A stretch of DNA of 64,000 nt from contig OX352761.1 of the NCBI GenBank assembly GCA_947095585.1, forward strand, positions 138,104,277 through 138,168,276, read 5' to 3'. Made by a program: the position numbers and the translations under genes. This DNA is from Nephrocerus scutellatus (lineage: Eukaryota > Arthropoda > Insecta > Diptera > Pipunculidae). Shown here in pieces: positions 47,835-60,087 of the stretch (positions within the stretch are counted from its first letter, which is position 1; the number at the start of each line of letters is the position of its first letter). The notes below the pieces were generated by a model. That model did not search any database. It saw only the letters and a list, made by a program, of their open reading frames with translations, and had not been told where the DNA came from.

Positions 47835-49080
47835 CCGAATGTAGATCCGTCCCATAGGAAATACGACTTTTGGAAGTATATGTCTATAGATCTGACTGTT
47901 GGAATGTTATTATAAATTACCATTCGAGTTCGACGAAGAGTCAGTGTTTTACGAATATCAAGAAACTGAAGTAGTAAGATTTTTATGTCGATTACCACTG
48001 ACAGTGTTTGTACAAAATGTTTTTCTAAATTGCTTTAATAACAATGTATACGGGAATACAAAACAAACCTATGATAATTATATTTCGACCCCTTTTCGAT
48101 ATCCAGCCATGTTGCCAATTACGACAAGCTCTGTTTTCTATCAACCGTTGTTCGAGCAAACACGTTTTGTTGCTACTCATGCAAACCCAAATCAAATCAA
48201 ATCAGAAACACATAACGAACGTTGACATCATTTTGATTTCTCTTGTCTATGCGGATAATCAATTTACAAATACGAACGCATAAGAGATTGCCACGGTAAC
48301 TCGTAACTTTTATCTGTTTTTGATTGGTAGTGCAATGCGAATCATTTTTGAAATTTATGCGTGCTATTTGAAAAATTATTGTTTTCATTTAATTTTTATT
48401 GCTTTTATAGAAGTATGAGAAAAAATATAAAATTAATGTAAAGTATCGAAGTTTGGAATGTGCCGTAATTGTTCCTTTCTGTTTTGCAAATAGGCAAAAC
48501 ATTTGATAAACTTATAATTAAGGAGTATGCGAAAACTCGGCACCGACAAAATTACCGACTATAGATTTTACAGTGTGCTTCTTGCTTAGATAGAGATTAT
48601 GATTAGGTTACATGTAAAATCGAGCTGTCACTTTACCCGAAAAAATTTTAAATTTATTATTAATACGATTTTGCAAATCATCATGAAATGGCTGACACTA
48701 TGCTACGAAATGTACTTTAAAAATATATCGCATATTGGCTCAAAATATGATTGAGTCATCCAAAGATCGTTACCTCACCATGATCAATGAATATTTTTTA
48801 GAAAATGTTTTTGGCATCGATTCCGGATTTGGATTCAAAAATATCTAACCACAAGGCGACAAAAACCATCAATTTTTGAAATTCCAAAAATTTTTTTTCG
48901 AGGATACGACTGATGGGAAGGTAGGCAATGGGGCTAAGTTATCTGGGTTTTACTGAAAAATTAGCCATGGTACCGGTATTTATTTTTCGTATGCTGTTAG
49001 CTCTGTTTGAAAATATTTTCAAAATCATTCTTTTAAGCTCAAAAAACAACCTTTATATGCGTTAATTTGTTTTCATTTGG
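47835..49080. other. Gene-free stretch
   Basis: The 108-codon ORF at 47899-48225 opens with TTG and has no domain I recognise (contains FEFDEESVFYEYQETEVVRF). Nothing else stands out. Confidence 0.4.
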
Positions 49081-49084
49081 CTTA

Positions 49085-50705
49085 ATAACATTCACCCCCA
49101 ACAGAATGGTATCATTCCTATAGTGAGGTCGGCGATCAAAAGGCTTTCCAAAGTAATAGCTCTGTGTACTTTGCTTGGCATGGAGTGTGCTTTCGACTAC
49201 ACTGGCTACGACTCAACGAAAAGAGCAATCAGTAGCAGAGGTATCGAGGGTTCGACCAAACAATGGATAAGGGCCGTGCTTGAAAGTCGAGTCATCACTT
49301 CCTCCTCAGGGGGAGTGTCTGGGTCGGTGACTGCAGCTAAGGGCTGTCCGAAAGGGGTGTCCTTTCTCCCCTTGTATGGTCACTCGACATAGACAACCTT
49401 CTAGCCGATCTACACAGATCAGACTACATCGCCATTGGTTAATCTCATGCGATCATAATTAGCCGTAAGCACAGCACGACCATTATAAATGTCATGCAAG
49501 GTGCGTTACTTCACGTCCTAGAATGGTGCAACAGAAAAGGGCTTTCCATTAATTCTTACAAAACCGTCCTAGTGCTTTTCACGAAACGAAGACTGTCCGA
49601 GTTGGGACCCATAATCATAAAAGCCACTACATTAGAATAGAATATACCAGCGAGGTTAAATATCTCGGAGTCATCCTTGCTAAACGACTAAACTGGAATT
49701 TTCATATCATATCAAGCCGACCGTCGAACGTGCCACTAGAGTCCTGTGGGCCTTTATACTACTCTACGGCAGAACTTGGGGTATTAATTCTAAAATCATA
49801 CATTGGATGAATACTATGATGGTGATACCAATAATCATGTACGCGGCCATCATATAGTGGCCGAAAGTTCTTGAACGGACAACGGTAATTAAGCTTCAGA
49901 ATCTACAAATAATTGCCTGTCTAGGAATAACGGGTGCCATGAGCACTTGCCTTACGACTGCATTAGAAGCTGTTGTAGGGATTTCACCCCTGCCAATCTT
50001 CATTAGGAAGACGGCCGCTAGATGCAGTTTTAAGCTGCAACTTGAATATAGGTATAGAAAGAGACATGTTTTGCACTATCCCTGATACCATCGAGGTTAA
50101 AATATTAGACCGAGAAATCTGGTGTTCCAGCACTAGACCATAAAGTTCTGGTCTGGTAAACAGACGGATCGAAGATGGAATCTGGAATGGGATCTGGGGT
50201 ATTCAGACCCAACACCAAAGTCTCCATACCAATGGGTATGAGTCCCACTGTATTCCAAACGTAATTCCATGCCATTGAGGTCTGCACTAAGATTAACCTT
50301 AGGTAGGCTTCGTTTGGCTAATTGGGATAATTTCCCAGGGCTTAGTCCATCCAAACGGTTAATCAGGCCCTTTTCCTATAAAGAAATCCTTTAAGTATCA
50401 AAACTATCAGAAAGCTAGTGAGCTTTCTCACAGGTCATTGAGGCCTTCGATATCACATTAGCAAAATTAATCTTGGCTCAGACACGGAATGTAGGTTCTG
50501 CTCGGAGGCTGATGAAACATCCGGGCACATTCTCTGTGATTGTTCGGCATTGATCTGGTTAAGAAGAGGTATTTTCCACAAGGCAATATGTTCGTCGGCT
50601 GATCTGCGAACTTTTGCCACTAAAGACATACTATCTTTCATTAGGGACGTAGTAAGTCTCTAAGATTAGTTGCACCCTATGATATGATCTTTTTATAAAA
50701 AAAAG
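49085..50705 (+). mobile_element. Decayed non-LTR retrotransposon with RNase H domain (LOA/I/R1-like)
   Basis: The plus strand carries, in order: an RT segment with AFDYTGYDSTKRAI and a decayed G-PQG block (AKGCPKG, 49335), a palm in which the expected YADD is replaced by a stop and SHA (49438-49447), and GLSINSYKTVLVLFTKR (49535). Then come a C-terminal RT region (ALEAVVGISPLPIFIRKTAA, 49960) and an RNase H start, VW-TDGSKMESGMGSGVF (50145-50200), with a stop where Tyr is expected. A C-terminal Cys-rich tail follows, HISKINLGSDTECRFCSEAD with HILCDCSAL (50455-50550). A-rich sequence ends it near 50705. An RNase H domain after the RT is found in the I, R1 and LOA groups. At least five stops or shifts make it inactive. 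Confidence 0.85.
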
Positions 50706-50739
50706 GCTACAATTTCGTCATTTATGAATATTTTTTATT

Positions 50740-50975
50740 AAACACTTTTTAGAAAATGTTAAAAACATTTCAAGTTTTATTAAAAACAGGTTACTGTTCA
50801 ATATAGCAACCTTGGGCGCGGATAATAGCGTCGAGTCTCTGCACGAACGTGACCTGTTGGTATTTTGGTCCATTCTCTACCAAAGCTCTCTTCAAAGCGC
50901 CCACACTTTCATGTCTTTTTGTCAACACCTTGGCCTCCAAAATGGACCATACGGAGAAGTCCATTCAATTCAAGT
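50740..50975 (-). pseudogene. 3' end of a mariner/Tc1-superfamily transposase
   Basis: On minus, 50964-50791 encodes MDFSVWSILEAKVLTKRHES, then ALKRALVENGPKY, RLDAIIRAQGCYIEQ and a TAA stop. This is the characteristic C-terminus of DDE_3-type mariner-like transposases, which normally follows the last catalytic D-NP block. Here that block is replaced by an in-frame TGA immediately upstream and the rest of the gene is missing. The AT-rich 3' UTR runs to about 50740 and abuts the A-rich end of the LINE at 49085-50705, so one element probably inserted next to or into the other. No terminal inverted repeat could be assigned. Confidence 0.85.
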
Positions 50976-50999
50976 TTGGTGAGTATTGAGGCCGCTATT

Positions 51000-52925
51000 G
51001 CGGAGAAATTATATTTGAAACGAGATTTTGTAAACATTGTTGTGTCAAACGAGCTTCTCTAAAAAAAATTTAATAAACATATTCATAAGGACGAAATTAC
51101 ATCCTTCTAATTTAGTAACACTTTTGAGGAATGCTTATGCTAACAAAATTTAATTAAAACTGACTCTTCGTTAGGATTAAAAATGCGCTAAAATGTTTTG
51201 TAGAATACTCAGAACTAAATTTTAAATAAGTTGATAATATGCTTATAATTACGGCTACTCATAACGAGAAAATAATTGGAATATTTTGTCGAAGGTAAAA
51301 TTTGTGAATTTCAGAGTTTAGTTGGGAACAAAAGTACTATTGGTACAAATGGATTATCAAGAACTTTATTAAAATAAATGAGTATTTTACAAGCAAGCAA
51401 GCCAACTTGCGAACGCCAATACATAATTCCAAAGTTTATACAACTGAAAAAAAAAAAAACTAATTTGAAATAGAAGGATTAAATTTGTATTTTACCACCA
51501 CGCAGAGGAGAAAGTTCCCAGCCTGCGAACTCATGTTGTTACCAAATCAAATTTGGATATTTTCGAAAAGTTATCCATGTTACGCAAACAAAGCCAACAA
51601 CTATACACTCGGTTGTCGGTTCCGGCGTCATTGTCAATTGAGTTTTGTTTTTCCATCCATCAGCCACAACCGGGGCGGGAAACAACTCGCGCGTATTGGG
51701 ACATAATTTATTTCATTATTTGCATATGCATTTTGCTTTTCGCATACTCACCAATTAAATATCTGCAAGCAGCAACGAAAGGGAAAACTTTTCTGGGGGA
51801 TTAGTAAATGAATGGTTCAGTGAATGCTTTGTGTACGCTTTCGTTACAGTGACACTTGAGCTTTGTTATTCGGTGCGTCCATAGGCTGCGTTGCACAGGA
51901 AAAAAGTTCACTTTTAAACCAGAATTTTATAATAATAATAATAAATAAGTCCAATTTACAATTTATCCATTTCTAATTTAATTCTAATTGTTTCAAACAA
52001 TCCTATGATTCTCTTTTAAAAAGGCCGCATTCCTGTCAAATATAATCGAATTTAAATAATGGCAGCAAAGACACCGTATTTCGCCCAGACGATGATATAA
52101 ATTCTTTTCTACGAAAAATAAAGAATAAAAAACCAATAAATATTCATAACATGAGCACTTTATGTTGAATATTAAAATTGACTATAATCTATTCAGAAAG
52201 AGGATATAATCGCATTATCGACTGTGGTACTTTGTGTGCACATTTTATCCTTTGCACTCAATCGTATGTGGTCCAATTGGACCTTGATCCTGTAAGCCTT
52301 TTATGACTTCTCTATAAGCGTATGATTTCTCTGATGTTGGCTGTCTTCCAAGTAGTTAAGTTGCTGTATTAAGACATATGATTGAAATTGAATTTTGTAT
52401 TTTCTTCAGATTCGAAACTTTTTGGATTGAATAGAATCGCTGATATGATGAAAGCAGTAATTGTCAAATATTACAAAAATATTGTCTGATCTTATAATCG
52501 TTTAATAACATAATTACCTTTGTCTGTTTGTCTGTATGGATATAACGCTTTTTTGTCGCCTCATCCCTCCTAAACCACTGGAGGTGGTGCTCCGATAAGT
52601 TTAGGTTTTTTTTTTGGATCCGTTAGGTGGCGCTGGAGTCCAGATTTTTACGAAAATTAGTCTTTATGGTTTGATTTACATTTACAAAGTAAATGAAAAT
52701 CTGACTTAAAAGCATTTTTAATTGGCCAACATCATTCCATTAATCCTAAAGTAGTAATTAACTAAACTACTAGCTACTATGACCATGGAAGAAATACGTA
52801 GGGGTATCATTCGTTCCTTATCCACATCTACATCCAAGTATATACTCGAAATGGAAAGAAACTATACGAAATCCCGTTAAGTGATAAATCGACTGACAAC
52901 GACAGCGCCACGGCGAATCAAAGCC
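51000..52925. other. Gene-free stretch
   Basis: ORFs at 51485-51706 and 51553-51804 overlap and have no domain. At 52515-52640 the run CTTTGTCTGTTTGTCTGT and the following GGAGGTGGTGCTCCG look like a decayed repeat, possibly Helitron-type, which I cannot confirm. Confidence 0.4.
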
Positions 52926-52930
52926 AAACC

Positions 52931-53740
52931 TTAACCCTAGAATACTAATGTTCGCCTGTGAGGCGGAAGGTATTCTAGTTTTCCCCGATATTTCATGATC
53001 ACTTGTAAATATCAAAGCACGAGTTGGTGCCAACTCAGGTTTGTGCTGTTGGAGCATGTGGGCGGACACACGTCGGATTATGCCTTTGGGTTGCCGAGTT
53101 ACGGACCATTGTGACGCCTGGCAGGCGAACATTAGTATCTAAGGTAATTTTTTCGCGTTCTTTTTGCAGTTTTTTTTTTTCATTGTTTTTAGCTATTTAC
53201 TTAGAGTTATAGAATTTTTCGATGTCTGCTTCTTAAGATCACATACGACACTTGCTGGATCAGTTGTCGTTGAATGTGGAATCGAAAATGAGGATAGTTT
53301 GGAAGAAAAAGTCTTCGATTCTGATGACAGTCTGGCATAAAAGCATAGCATGAAGTTAGCCTTTTACTTCATTTTCCCGTGGAAGTCATAATTTAAACGA
53401 TAGACCATTTGATAAGACGTAGAAACAGCTTTAAGGCAGTTTATGAACTTTAGTACCTTTTTAGGTTATGACTTTGTTTTTTTGTTTTTAAACATGATCT
53501 TTCAAAACCAAAAGATGAAAAATATGTTGCTTTTTGTCAATTCAGTCAAGTCAATTATTTTTATTTAAACTGAAAATGTAATTTTAATTTTCAGATTTTT
53601 TTAAATGTAAGGAGAACTTAATTTTTTGTTTAATAAAAAAATGTTTAACGATGAAATCTGGTCTTTTTTAACAAGAGTAGCCTCACAGGCGATCATTTGT
53701 ATTAAGAGATAAAAAAATCATATAAGTATTCTAGGGTTAA
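52931..53740. mobile_element. Non-autonomous piggyBac-like element with intact TTAA ends
   Basis: TTAA at 52931-52934 is followed by CCCTAGAATACT; at the right, AGTATTCTAGGG is followed by TTAA at 53737-53740. The terminal repeats match perfectly for 12 bases and the TTAA duplication is the piggyBac signature. Sub-terminal GCCTGTGAGGC motifs also occur in both halves (52954 and, inverted, 53691). An inverted copy of the left sub-terminal ACTAATGTTCGCCTG lies at about 53123-53137. The interior (~800 bases) has no transposase, only a short acidic stretch CGIENEDSLEEKVFDSDDSL (near 53280) that resembles the N-terminal acidic zone of such proteins. It is therefore probably an internal deletion derivative mobilised in trans. 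The CCCTAGAA terminus is reminiscent of Looper-type piggyBac elements. Confidence 0.88.
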
Positions 53741-53744
53741 GTTC

Positions 53745-56700
53745 ATCCTTCAGCTTTTAGGCATTCTCTGTGCTGTTATGCTGTGTTGTGTGTTTTTCAT
53801 CTGAGATTTATCTGGAATGGCAGTATAGTAGATATGCCATCGCAGAGACTTTCGCAGAGTGATGAAAATTAGTAGGCATTTTCGTCCTATACGGAGCAGA
53901 TATAACGATTCAAGCTAGTGTGTAAAATAAATTCGATTTCCGTCTCAATCGATGAAGTCGTTAAAGGGTTTCTGAAGATGAAACTACTCAAAATTATAAT
54001 AAAAAAATGAAAGTACTCTAAAAAAATTCGTTTTTCATCTTCTAGTGTTCTCATCAGCCTTAGTAAGTGAGTGTAACTTGTAAAACAATATGTTATCGAT
54101 GTCAGTTGCAATATGATGAATTTTCTGGATGCTGACAAGGGTAAATTAATGGATGCGATAATGGCATTTTCGTCCTTGCTGATAGTAATGAGTTTTTTTG
54201 TTGATGCACATGGCACATAGGTATGGCGAATGATGCTGGACCTAATTAATGTTGATATATATATATATATATATATACTACGAAGGCATGGCATGTTTGC
54301 CATAATGTAGAACTTTTAACTATCTTATTCAGATAAATATTAATTTAATAAAATCGTTTGTTCTTTTTGGGTTACTTTTAAACAGCTTGCACTGATGGCG
54401 CTTGATTTATTTTCAAAATTTAAAAAGACTAATTGTTTTTCTATATGAATTAAAATAAAAATACATGCTTATTATTTATAATATCTTATATGCAACGTGT
54501 GAATAATTTTTTTACTTTTTATAGTAACTTTTGGTTAGTTTTCTACCCGCTAAATGAAAAACAAATTTAAAAATAAAAATAAAACAACAACTGTAGCTCG
54601 TCTTCGGCTGTGATTCACGTTTGGCGCTTTCACTCTTGCGAAATGAATTTACAATGCTTCAGTTTTCATTTTTGTTTTATTCGACTCTTGGTCGAATTCC
54701 ATCCGAGACATCCGCCGTGAAAATTAATGATTCTTCTTTGCGGTAAAAGTTTTAACGCTTTCAACATTAAATGAAGAAAAAATTCAGTTTGTGATTAATG
54801 GGAAAAATTAAATTCTGATAGAGGAGAGCACAATTTATTGCTTTTATAGAATTGTTAAGTAATTTACTTGTGCACATGTGTCATAGTTGCTAATTAGACT
54901 TTAAAAATATAGAAAATTGTTATTAAATTTAAATCAGTAGATGTTTTACAATGAATTATGCAGTTGTGCAAAAAATTTACCAGTGATATATAAGTTCACC
55001 CTCATATGGGATGAACAGCCATGTCACTGGAGTCCTTAATGGCATTGAAAATGCAGCAACACTTAGTGTAATTTTGTTTACCATCAGTTGCGGCATAAGT
55101 TCAATTGGCGAATTCACTAGTATTCGTAGATGTCGAAATTTAGTTAAATTGGGTGCAGTGGCAAAGGCAAAGTAACATATGAAGGTATATTATCCGGGTG
55201 AGGCGGCAATATCCCAGCTCATCAATTGCGACTTCCTAATTTCTTATAAAAAACTTTAATTTAACTTGCCTTGACCTTTGGTTATCTGTCTGTTTGAATT
55301 TCTTTTCTTTCTCGGTTTCTGAATTTATATCCTGCATGTTAATTGGTATTATTATTAAGTCACAGGTTTTGCCAATTCACGTCCCATGTTCACACATAAA
55401 CGATGTGTTTTAATACTACGAATAAAAGGTTGAAACGACCACTTCTTAAGTTGCGGCTTGCATGAAAAAGCATCGCTTAATCTAAAATTATATAAGAACT
55501 CGTACGATAAACAGAACCGGCTATTTTCACGTGTATTTTAATTGTACATACATAATATGTGTATATGTCGTGAATAAGTTTTTAAGTGCGGACTTTTTAT
55601 AGTTAAGTGACGTTCTATTGCATTTGCAACGTAAGATGCCATTTCACATTTGGAAATGCATCTCTAAGCGAATTCGACGACATCATCATCGTAAGTTTTC
55701 AAGGAACTCAGACGCCTCAAGCTAACATAACAATGAATGGCAACGTCCTCTTGATACTCGTCCGATGTCATCGCTGTCATTGTCATTGTCGCCACATGTA
55801 AGTCATTTCACATCTCATTTCATTTGTTATTAGAGCACGAACGGGTGCATATATGATATCGCCACCCACTCATAAAGACAACGCGTGCGCCTTCCGCCAT
55901 CCTTAGTGCTATTCTAAAGCTAATAGCTGAAGAAGAGGAAGATGACATCATTCTTTGTCAGTGTCTCCGCTGCGACTAATAAGAGTGCTTTGTGAATTAT
56001 GCTGACAAAGCAAATCTAATGCATACAAGAAAATTTCATTGTGAATAATTGTAATTGTACGCGCTTCTTAGTCTCCGTATATAGTAGAAGAAGCCTTTGC
56101 GCTTTAATATCAACATTCAAACAATCCATCTGTAGGAACAATTTGCTGAAGCGACTAAAGAGAATATTGCTAAAGACTGAGAATATGACCATTGTTGCCA
56201 ACCTTTTCAAGTGGAACATGCATTTTATGTAAGCAATTTTACAGAATTTACGTGTAATTAGGTGTTGCATTGAATATATGTAGTTAAGGGATTATGGTTC
56301 ATTGAAAACCAAATATAATTACAAAACAAAGTGCAAAACAATGTTAGTTTTAGAAATCCAGAAAAATAATTTAAGCTGGATAATAATGTTTACCAATGCG
56401 AGAGAGCAATTCAAACCGTATTCTAGGTTGAAATGCAGAAAAACATTTATAGGACAATTAGTGATTTGTTGTCCGCGAATAAAATAAGAAATAAAATAGA
56501 ACAACAGGTTAGTATCTAGCAATAATGTATTGTTTGATTATAAAATCCTTGCAATGCGATGATGTCACAGTGTCCGTATATAATAGCCAATGGATTATTT
56601 TTAATGTATTCGTGATTGTTTTAAGCAAAATATTGTTTCGAATAATTGTGGTAAAATTTATACATTTACCTCCTGAGTTTTTTGCCACATAAATGGTATA

Positions 56701-57510
56701 TTTTAATCTGGCCTTCCCATATAGTATAGAAACATATTGTTGGTTACTATCCACTCAATAGTGCATTTGTTTTGCAATTAACTTGAATCTTGCAGATACC
56801 AAACTATTGTAGAAAAGCCAACCCTACTCATGGCAGTTATTTACCAATGTGTGCATATGTGTAAAGTAGTTTACTATGCTAATATAGGATTTTTAGTTAC
56901 AACTCTATTTAACATTTTACTAAAGGATTTTTCCTTACAACTCTATTAAATAATTTAATGATTTTATCGCTAAAACGATTTTATCAAAAACGATTCTAGT
57001 TACATCTATAATTAAGGAAACAATTTACTATGTACTTATTTACCTTGGCTTTTGAATAAATTGAAATGCAAATTTTAACTTTAAAACCAAAAATAAACCT
57101 ATAACTAAAAGAGGGTGCTTCAATAGGAGTCTACCACTTACATTTAAATTACAACATATTGGTTTTTGTTAAACACTTGGCATTATTATTTGAATATAAA
57201 GTTGATACTTTGAGTACCGGTCAAATGGCATGCCTGGTTTTGACAACTTCGCTCTTTTAAATCAATTTGTCCATTAATTTTCCATATAAATCCTGCGATA
57301 CTTCATAATAAATCTCATATCGTCCTTTGGCGCTTGAATCGTTAAAAAGTCATTGGCAAAAACTTTTTGCCTAAAAAAGTAACCGGATTGTTTTATCGAG
57401 ACGAAAGTGCATATCTTTACATAAATAAAGACCATACAATCACCCATCGAAGACCCCACAACCCCACCCATATGTCTACTTACTCTCTCGCGGGAATTTT
57501 CTATTCGAAT
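53745..57510. other. Gene-free stretch
   Basis: ORFs at 54303-53887, 55607-55801, 56270-56016 and others have no recognisable domain. A TA microsatellite sits at 54255-54277. No RNA gene or element is recognised. Confidence 0.4.
54255..54277. repeat. TA dinucleotide microsatellite
   Basis: Eleven or so uninterrupted AT/TA units. Confidence 0.9.
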
Positions 57511-57513
57511 TTC

Positions 57514-57613
57514 GCCAACGATCTACTACGCTGGGGATATCGGTTCCCCTCCGATCATCAAAATTTAGCAGCATTCATGTAGGTTAGTACTTAGATGGAG
57601 GACCAGCGGTACA
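57514..57613 (+). rRNA. 5S rRNA-derived sequence (pseudogene or 5S-headed SINE)
   Basis: The stretch follows the fly 5S rRNA in order and spacing: GCCAACGATC at the 5' end, CGGTTC-CC-TCCGATCA near 57541-57557, AAATT-AGCAGC near 57561-57571 (A-box region), and GGTTAGTACTTAGATGG with GAGGACC at 57582-57604, the C box of the internal pol III promoter. The bases between A and C boxes and the 3' stem are diverged, and it ends near CAGCGGTACA, about 20 bases short of a full 5S. It is therefore not a functional 5S gene. The well-kept C box could mean either a young pseudogene or the head of a 5S-derived (SINE3-type) retroposon. I see no obvious SINE body or repeat tail after it. Confidence 0.8.
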
Positions 57614-57619
57614 TTAAAA

Positions 57620-58262
57620 ATACGAAATAACCCTTTGGTTGCTTCATTCGGATGGGCTTGTTTATTATGATATGAATATTGAATATAAGCCGAGCGATTT
57701 AGCTCTCTTACAGCCAAAATAGTGGCTACTTTAAATTGTAACCACCAATCGAACCACCCGATATACTCTTAATTGATAATTGTAATGTTAACGCATAAAT
57801 TATACTTTGAAGCTGTGATTGCGACTAGTCGCAGCATTCATATTGTTGGGACTACTCATTAGGCATGAAATTCCATGCGATACTATATGGATCGTTGCCC
57901 GTTCTCTTGAGCGTTAGTAATTGTCGATTTGAAGCTGTGCAATTTAGTTCAATTTACACCCGATCCAATTTTAGTCTACAAATTATCATAGCACGACAGT
58001 CAATGCACAAAAATTACAATTGAACTGTCCATTAGCTGCCTAATTGCCTGCGGATTTACGAGTATAACCGGTTGGCGGATTGTTGTCAGATTTATAACGA
58101 ATTTCAAATGTTGTAAATCTTTATTCAGTCAGCAGGAATACTCATTTTCAATTCAGCAAATAGGCAAATAAATCTTTTTATAAATTTTCATGCAAAACAA
58201 TTGAAAATGCATTACGAGCCTTGTTTAATGGGCTGAGTAAATGGAAAAATGTTTATCTATAC
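57620..58262. other. Gene-free stretch
   Basis: AT-rich DNA between the 5S-like sequence and the Helitron; nothing recognised. Confidence 0.45.
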
Positions 58263-58265
58263 TAA

Positions 58266-58900
58266 TCTATACTAATATAATAAAGAGGTAATATCAGTTT
58301 GTGTGTAGGTGGTAATCGTCGGAACTTCTTGACAGATTTCAAAGATTCTTTTACCAATATTTAGAATAGACTTACAACGTTAACATAGGCTATATATTAT
58401 CCCGTTTAAATAAGAGGGCCTTTCGTTGTAACCTAACAACTAAAGTCGATCAAAAAACGGTCGCTCGTCCCAATGACTGTGCTGCCCTACTCGCTGTTTT
58501 ATTCTGTGTTATTTTTTTATACGATGTTTTGAGTAACTATCAAATACCGCTTTTGATTTTATTGGCAATAAATTGGTTTGTTCGTTCTTTCAAAACAGAA
58601 ATGTTGCATTCTCGTTATGTCCGTCGTTCCTTTCGTCTATGTCTTTCTGAAATCCAAAAGGAAATTTCATGTCTATATAACGTGTTTTTCCGGTTTATAG
58701 TACGACACTAAAACTCAAAAACTAGACGGCCGATTGAGCTAAAACTTTTACAGAAAATGCGTCTGTACAAAATCTCGGTAAACCACATAGTACGGATACA
58801 AACGAGATTAAGGTTTAGGCAATAGTACATCCCTCCCGTTGTAGTGATGGCATGGCGGAGTTTCATGTGTGCGGGTGGCGGAGCGCCCGGAAAAAGCTAG
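58266..58900 (+). mobile_element. Non-autonomous Helitron with both termini
   Basis: The 5' end TCTATACTAATATAATAAAG at 58266 fits a Helitron 5' end type common in insects. The 3' end has a GC-rich hairpin (CGGGTG, loop, CGCCCG, at about 58872-58889) followed 7 bases later by CTAG at 58897-58900. The element lies between A (58265) and T (58901), the expected AT target with no target duplication. At 635 bases it has no Rep/helicase and must have been moved in trans. A near copy of the first 11 terminal bases (TCTATACTAAT) directly precedes it. Its centre contains the 178-bp block described separately. Parts such as GACGGCCGATTGAGC are typical of the sub-terminal region of this element type. 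Confidence 0.85.
58521..58698 (+). repeat. 178-bp block inside the Helitron, identical to an inverted copy
   Basis: This segment is the exact reverse complement of 61271-61448: I compared all 178 bases and saw no difference. Homology stops abruptly on both sides. It is open in one frame throughout (contains RYVRRSFRLCLSEIQKEI), but I recognise no protein and no splice sites at its edges. It may be captured DNA. Confidence 0.9.
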
Positions 58901-58904
58901 TGAT

Positions 58905-60040
58905 GAGAGAATGGAGAGCGAATGGAGTTTCTATCACATCAATAGATAAATGGAAAAATGATATCATGCTTTTGCAAAAGAACTTTTACTAGCCATGCAG
59001 TCGCTTTATTTTTTGAACGACATTTTCAAGTGACCTCGAGCCTAGAGTATGACATGACTTTGTCGTCGATTTTTCAATTTTTAATCGTCGCAAATGTTGT
59101 TCAGCCACAGTCCAGCGTGACGAGAAATGCTGAGATTGAATCATCCTATATCCCCTTTTCATCCAAATGGATTGGCTTGCGTGTTTGAGGCCAATTCGCA
59201 AAAGCTTTTTTAGTCAACTCCAATGCTTGGTCAGATTTTTCATGGCGGCCAGTGGGTGGATTTCGTTTTCGGTGTAGTGCCTAAGGCTTTTCAGGCTTCA
59301 GGAGATGGCTGTGAGTGGATTATTTCAATGGCCGACTACAATCTCAATTAAAAGGCAACTTTTACTCCATCGATTATTTTGTTGCATTCCTATATGGAAA
59401 CACACCAATAAAGCCAGCCAGATAACAGCATTTAAATTAACTATTTGATGTTCCAAAGAATATTCTATCGTCACAAATTTACCATTTTGTTCATTGATTA
59501 GCATTTGATTAAGGATTTGTTTTAGCATTTTCAATATGTCGCTCTTATATACTCGTAACTATTTCAATAAATAAACATTCCGACACTTTTAATAATTTGA
59601 ATGTAAGAATAAGTATATGTCGTAGTGTTGAATATCAAAAATATTGAAGAAACAAACAGGTCTTTTATGTGCATTTGTAAATTTGATTTTGTCGTATACG
59701 ACATTTGTTTAGATGAATGGCATCGATACATTGGAAATCAATTTATGGGGAATCGATTTCCAGTTGAAAATGAAGCTAATCGGAGAAAGAGGCAGCAGGA
59801 CGATGCTTTAAAATTAAGCCATTTAAAACTTTACATAGTGTGCAATTAGTTTAGTCCTTGTGAATAAATACTTAAGTTTCTTTATTCTATGGCAGACGGC
59901 TTGGTAAGATATCCTTCTATGATTTTCAACTGTTCTAAATTCGTAATCTCACATTGTCGATTACGTTGGTAAAGTTCTTAACTTTTCCAAAAGTATTTTT
60001 AAATTGCAAAACTTTTTTTTGCTATCGACTTTACGTTAAC
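58905..60040. other. Gene-free stretch
   Basis: ORFs at 58958-59188, 59534-59325 and 59625-59849 have no recognisable domain. Nothing else is seen. Confidence 0.4.
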
Positions 60041-60043
60041 CAT

Positions 60044-60087
60044 GCACAACCTACGTACTACTATCTACAGTAGTACGTAGGTTGTGC
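60044..60087. repeat. Near-perfect hairpin: 19-bp arms, 6-base loop
   Basis: GCACAACCTACGTACTACT at 60044-60062 is exactly mirrored at 60069-60087 around ATCTAC. Beyond the arms one mismatch is followed by three more paired bases. It is not flanked by a T run, promoter or known gene. Confidence 0.9.

Noticed and set aside
47899..48225. 108-codon plus ORF considered as a coding gene
   Set aside because: It opens with TTG, has no recognisable domain and no transcript signals.
57274..57582. ORFs on both strands overlapping the 5S-like sequence
   Set aside because: The plus frame opens with TTG and ends inside the 5S-derived stretch; no domain is present.
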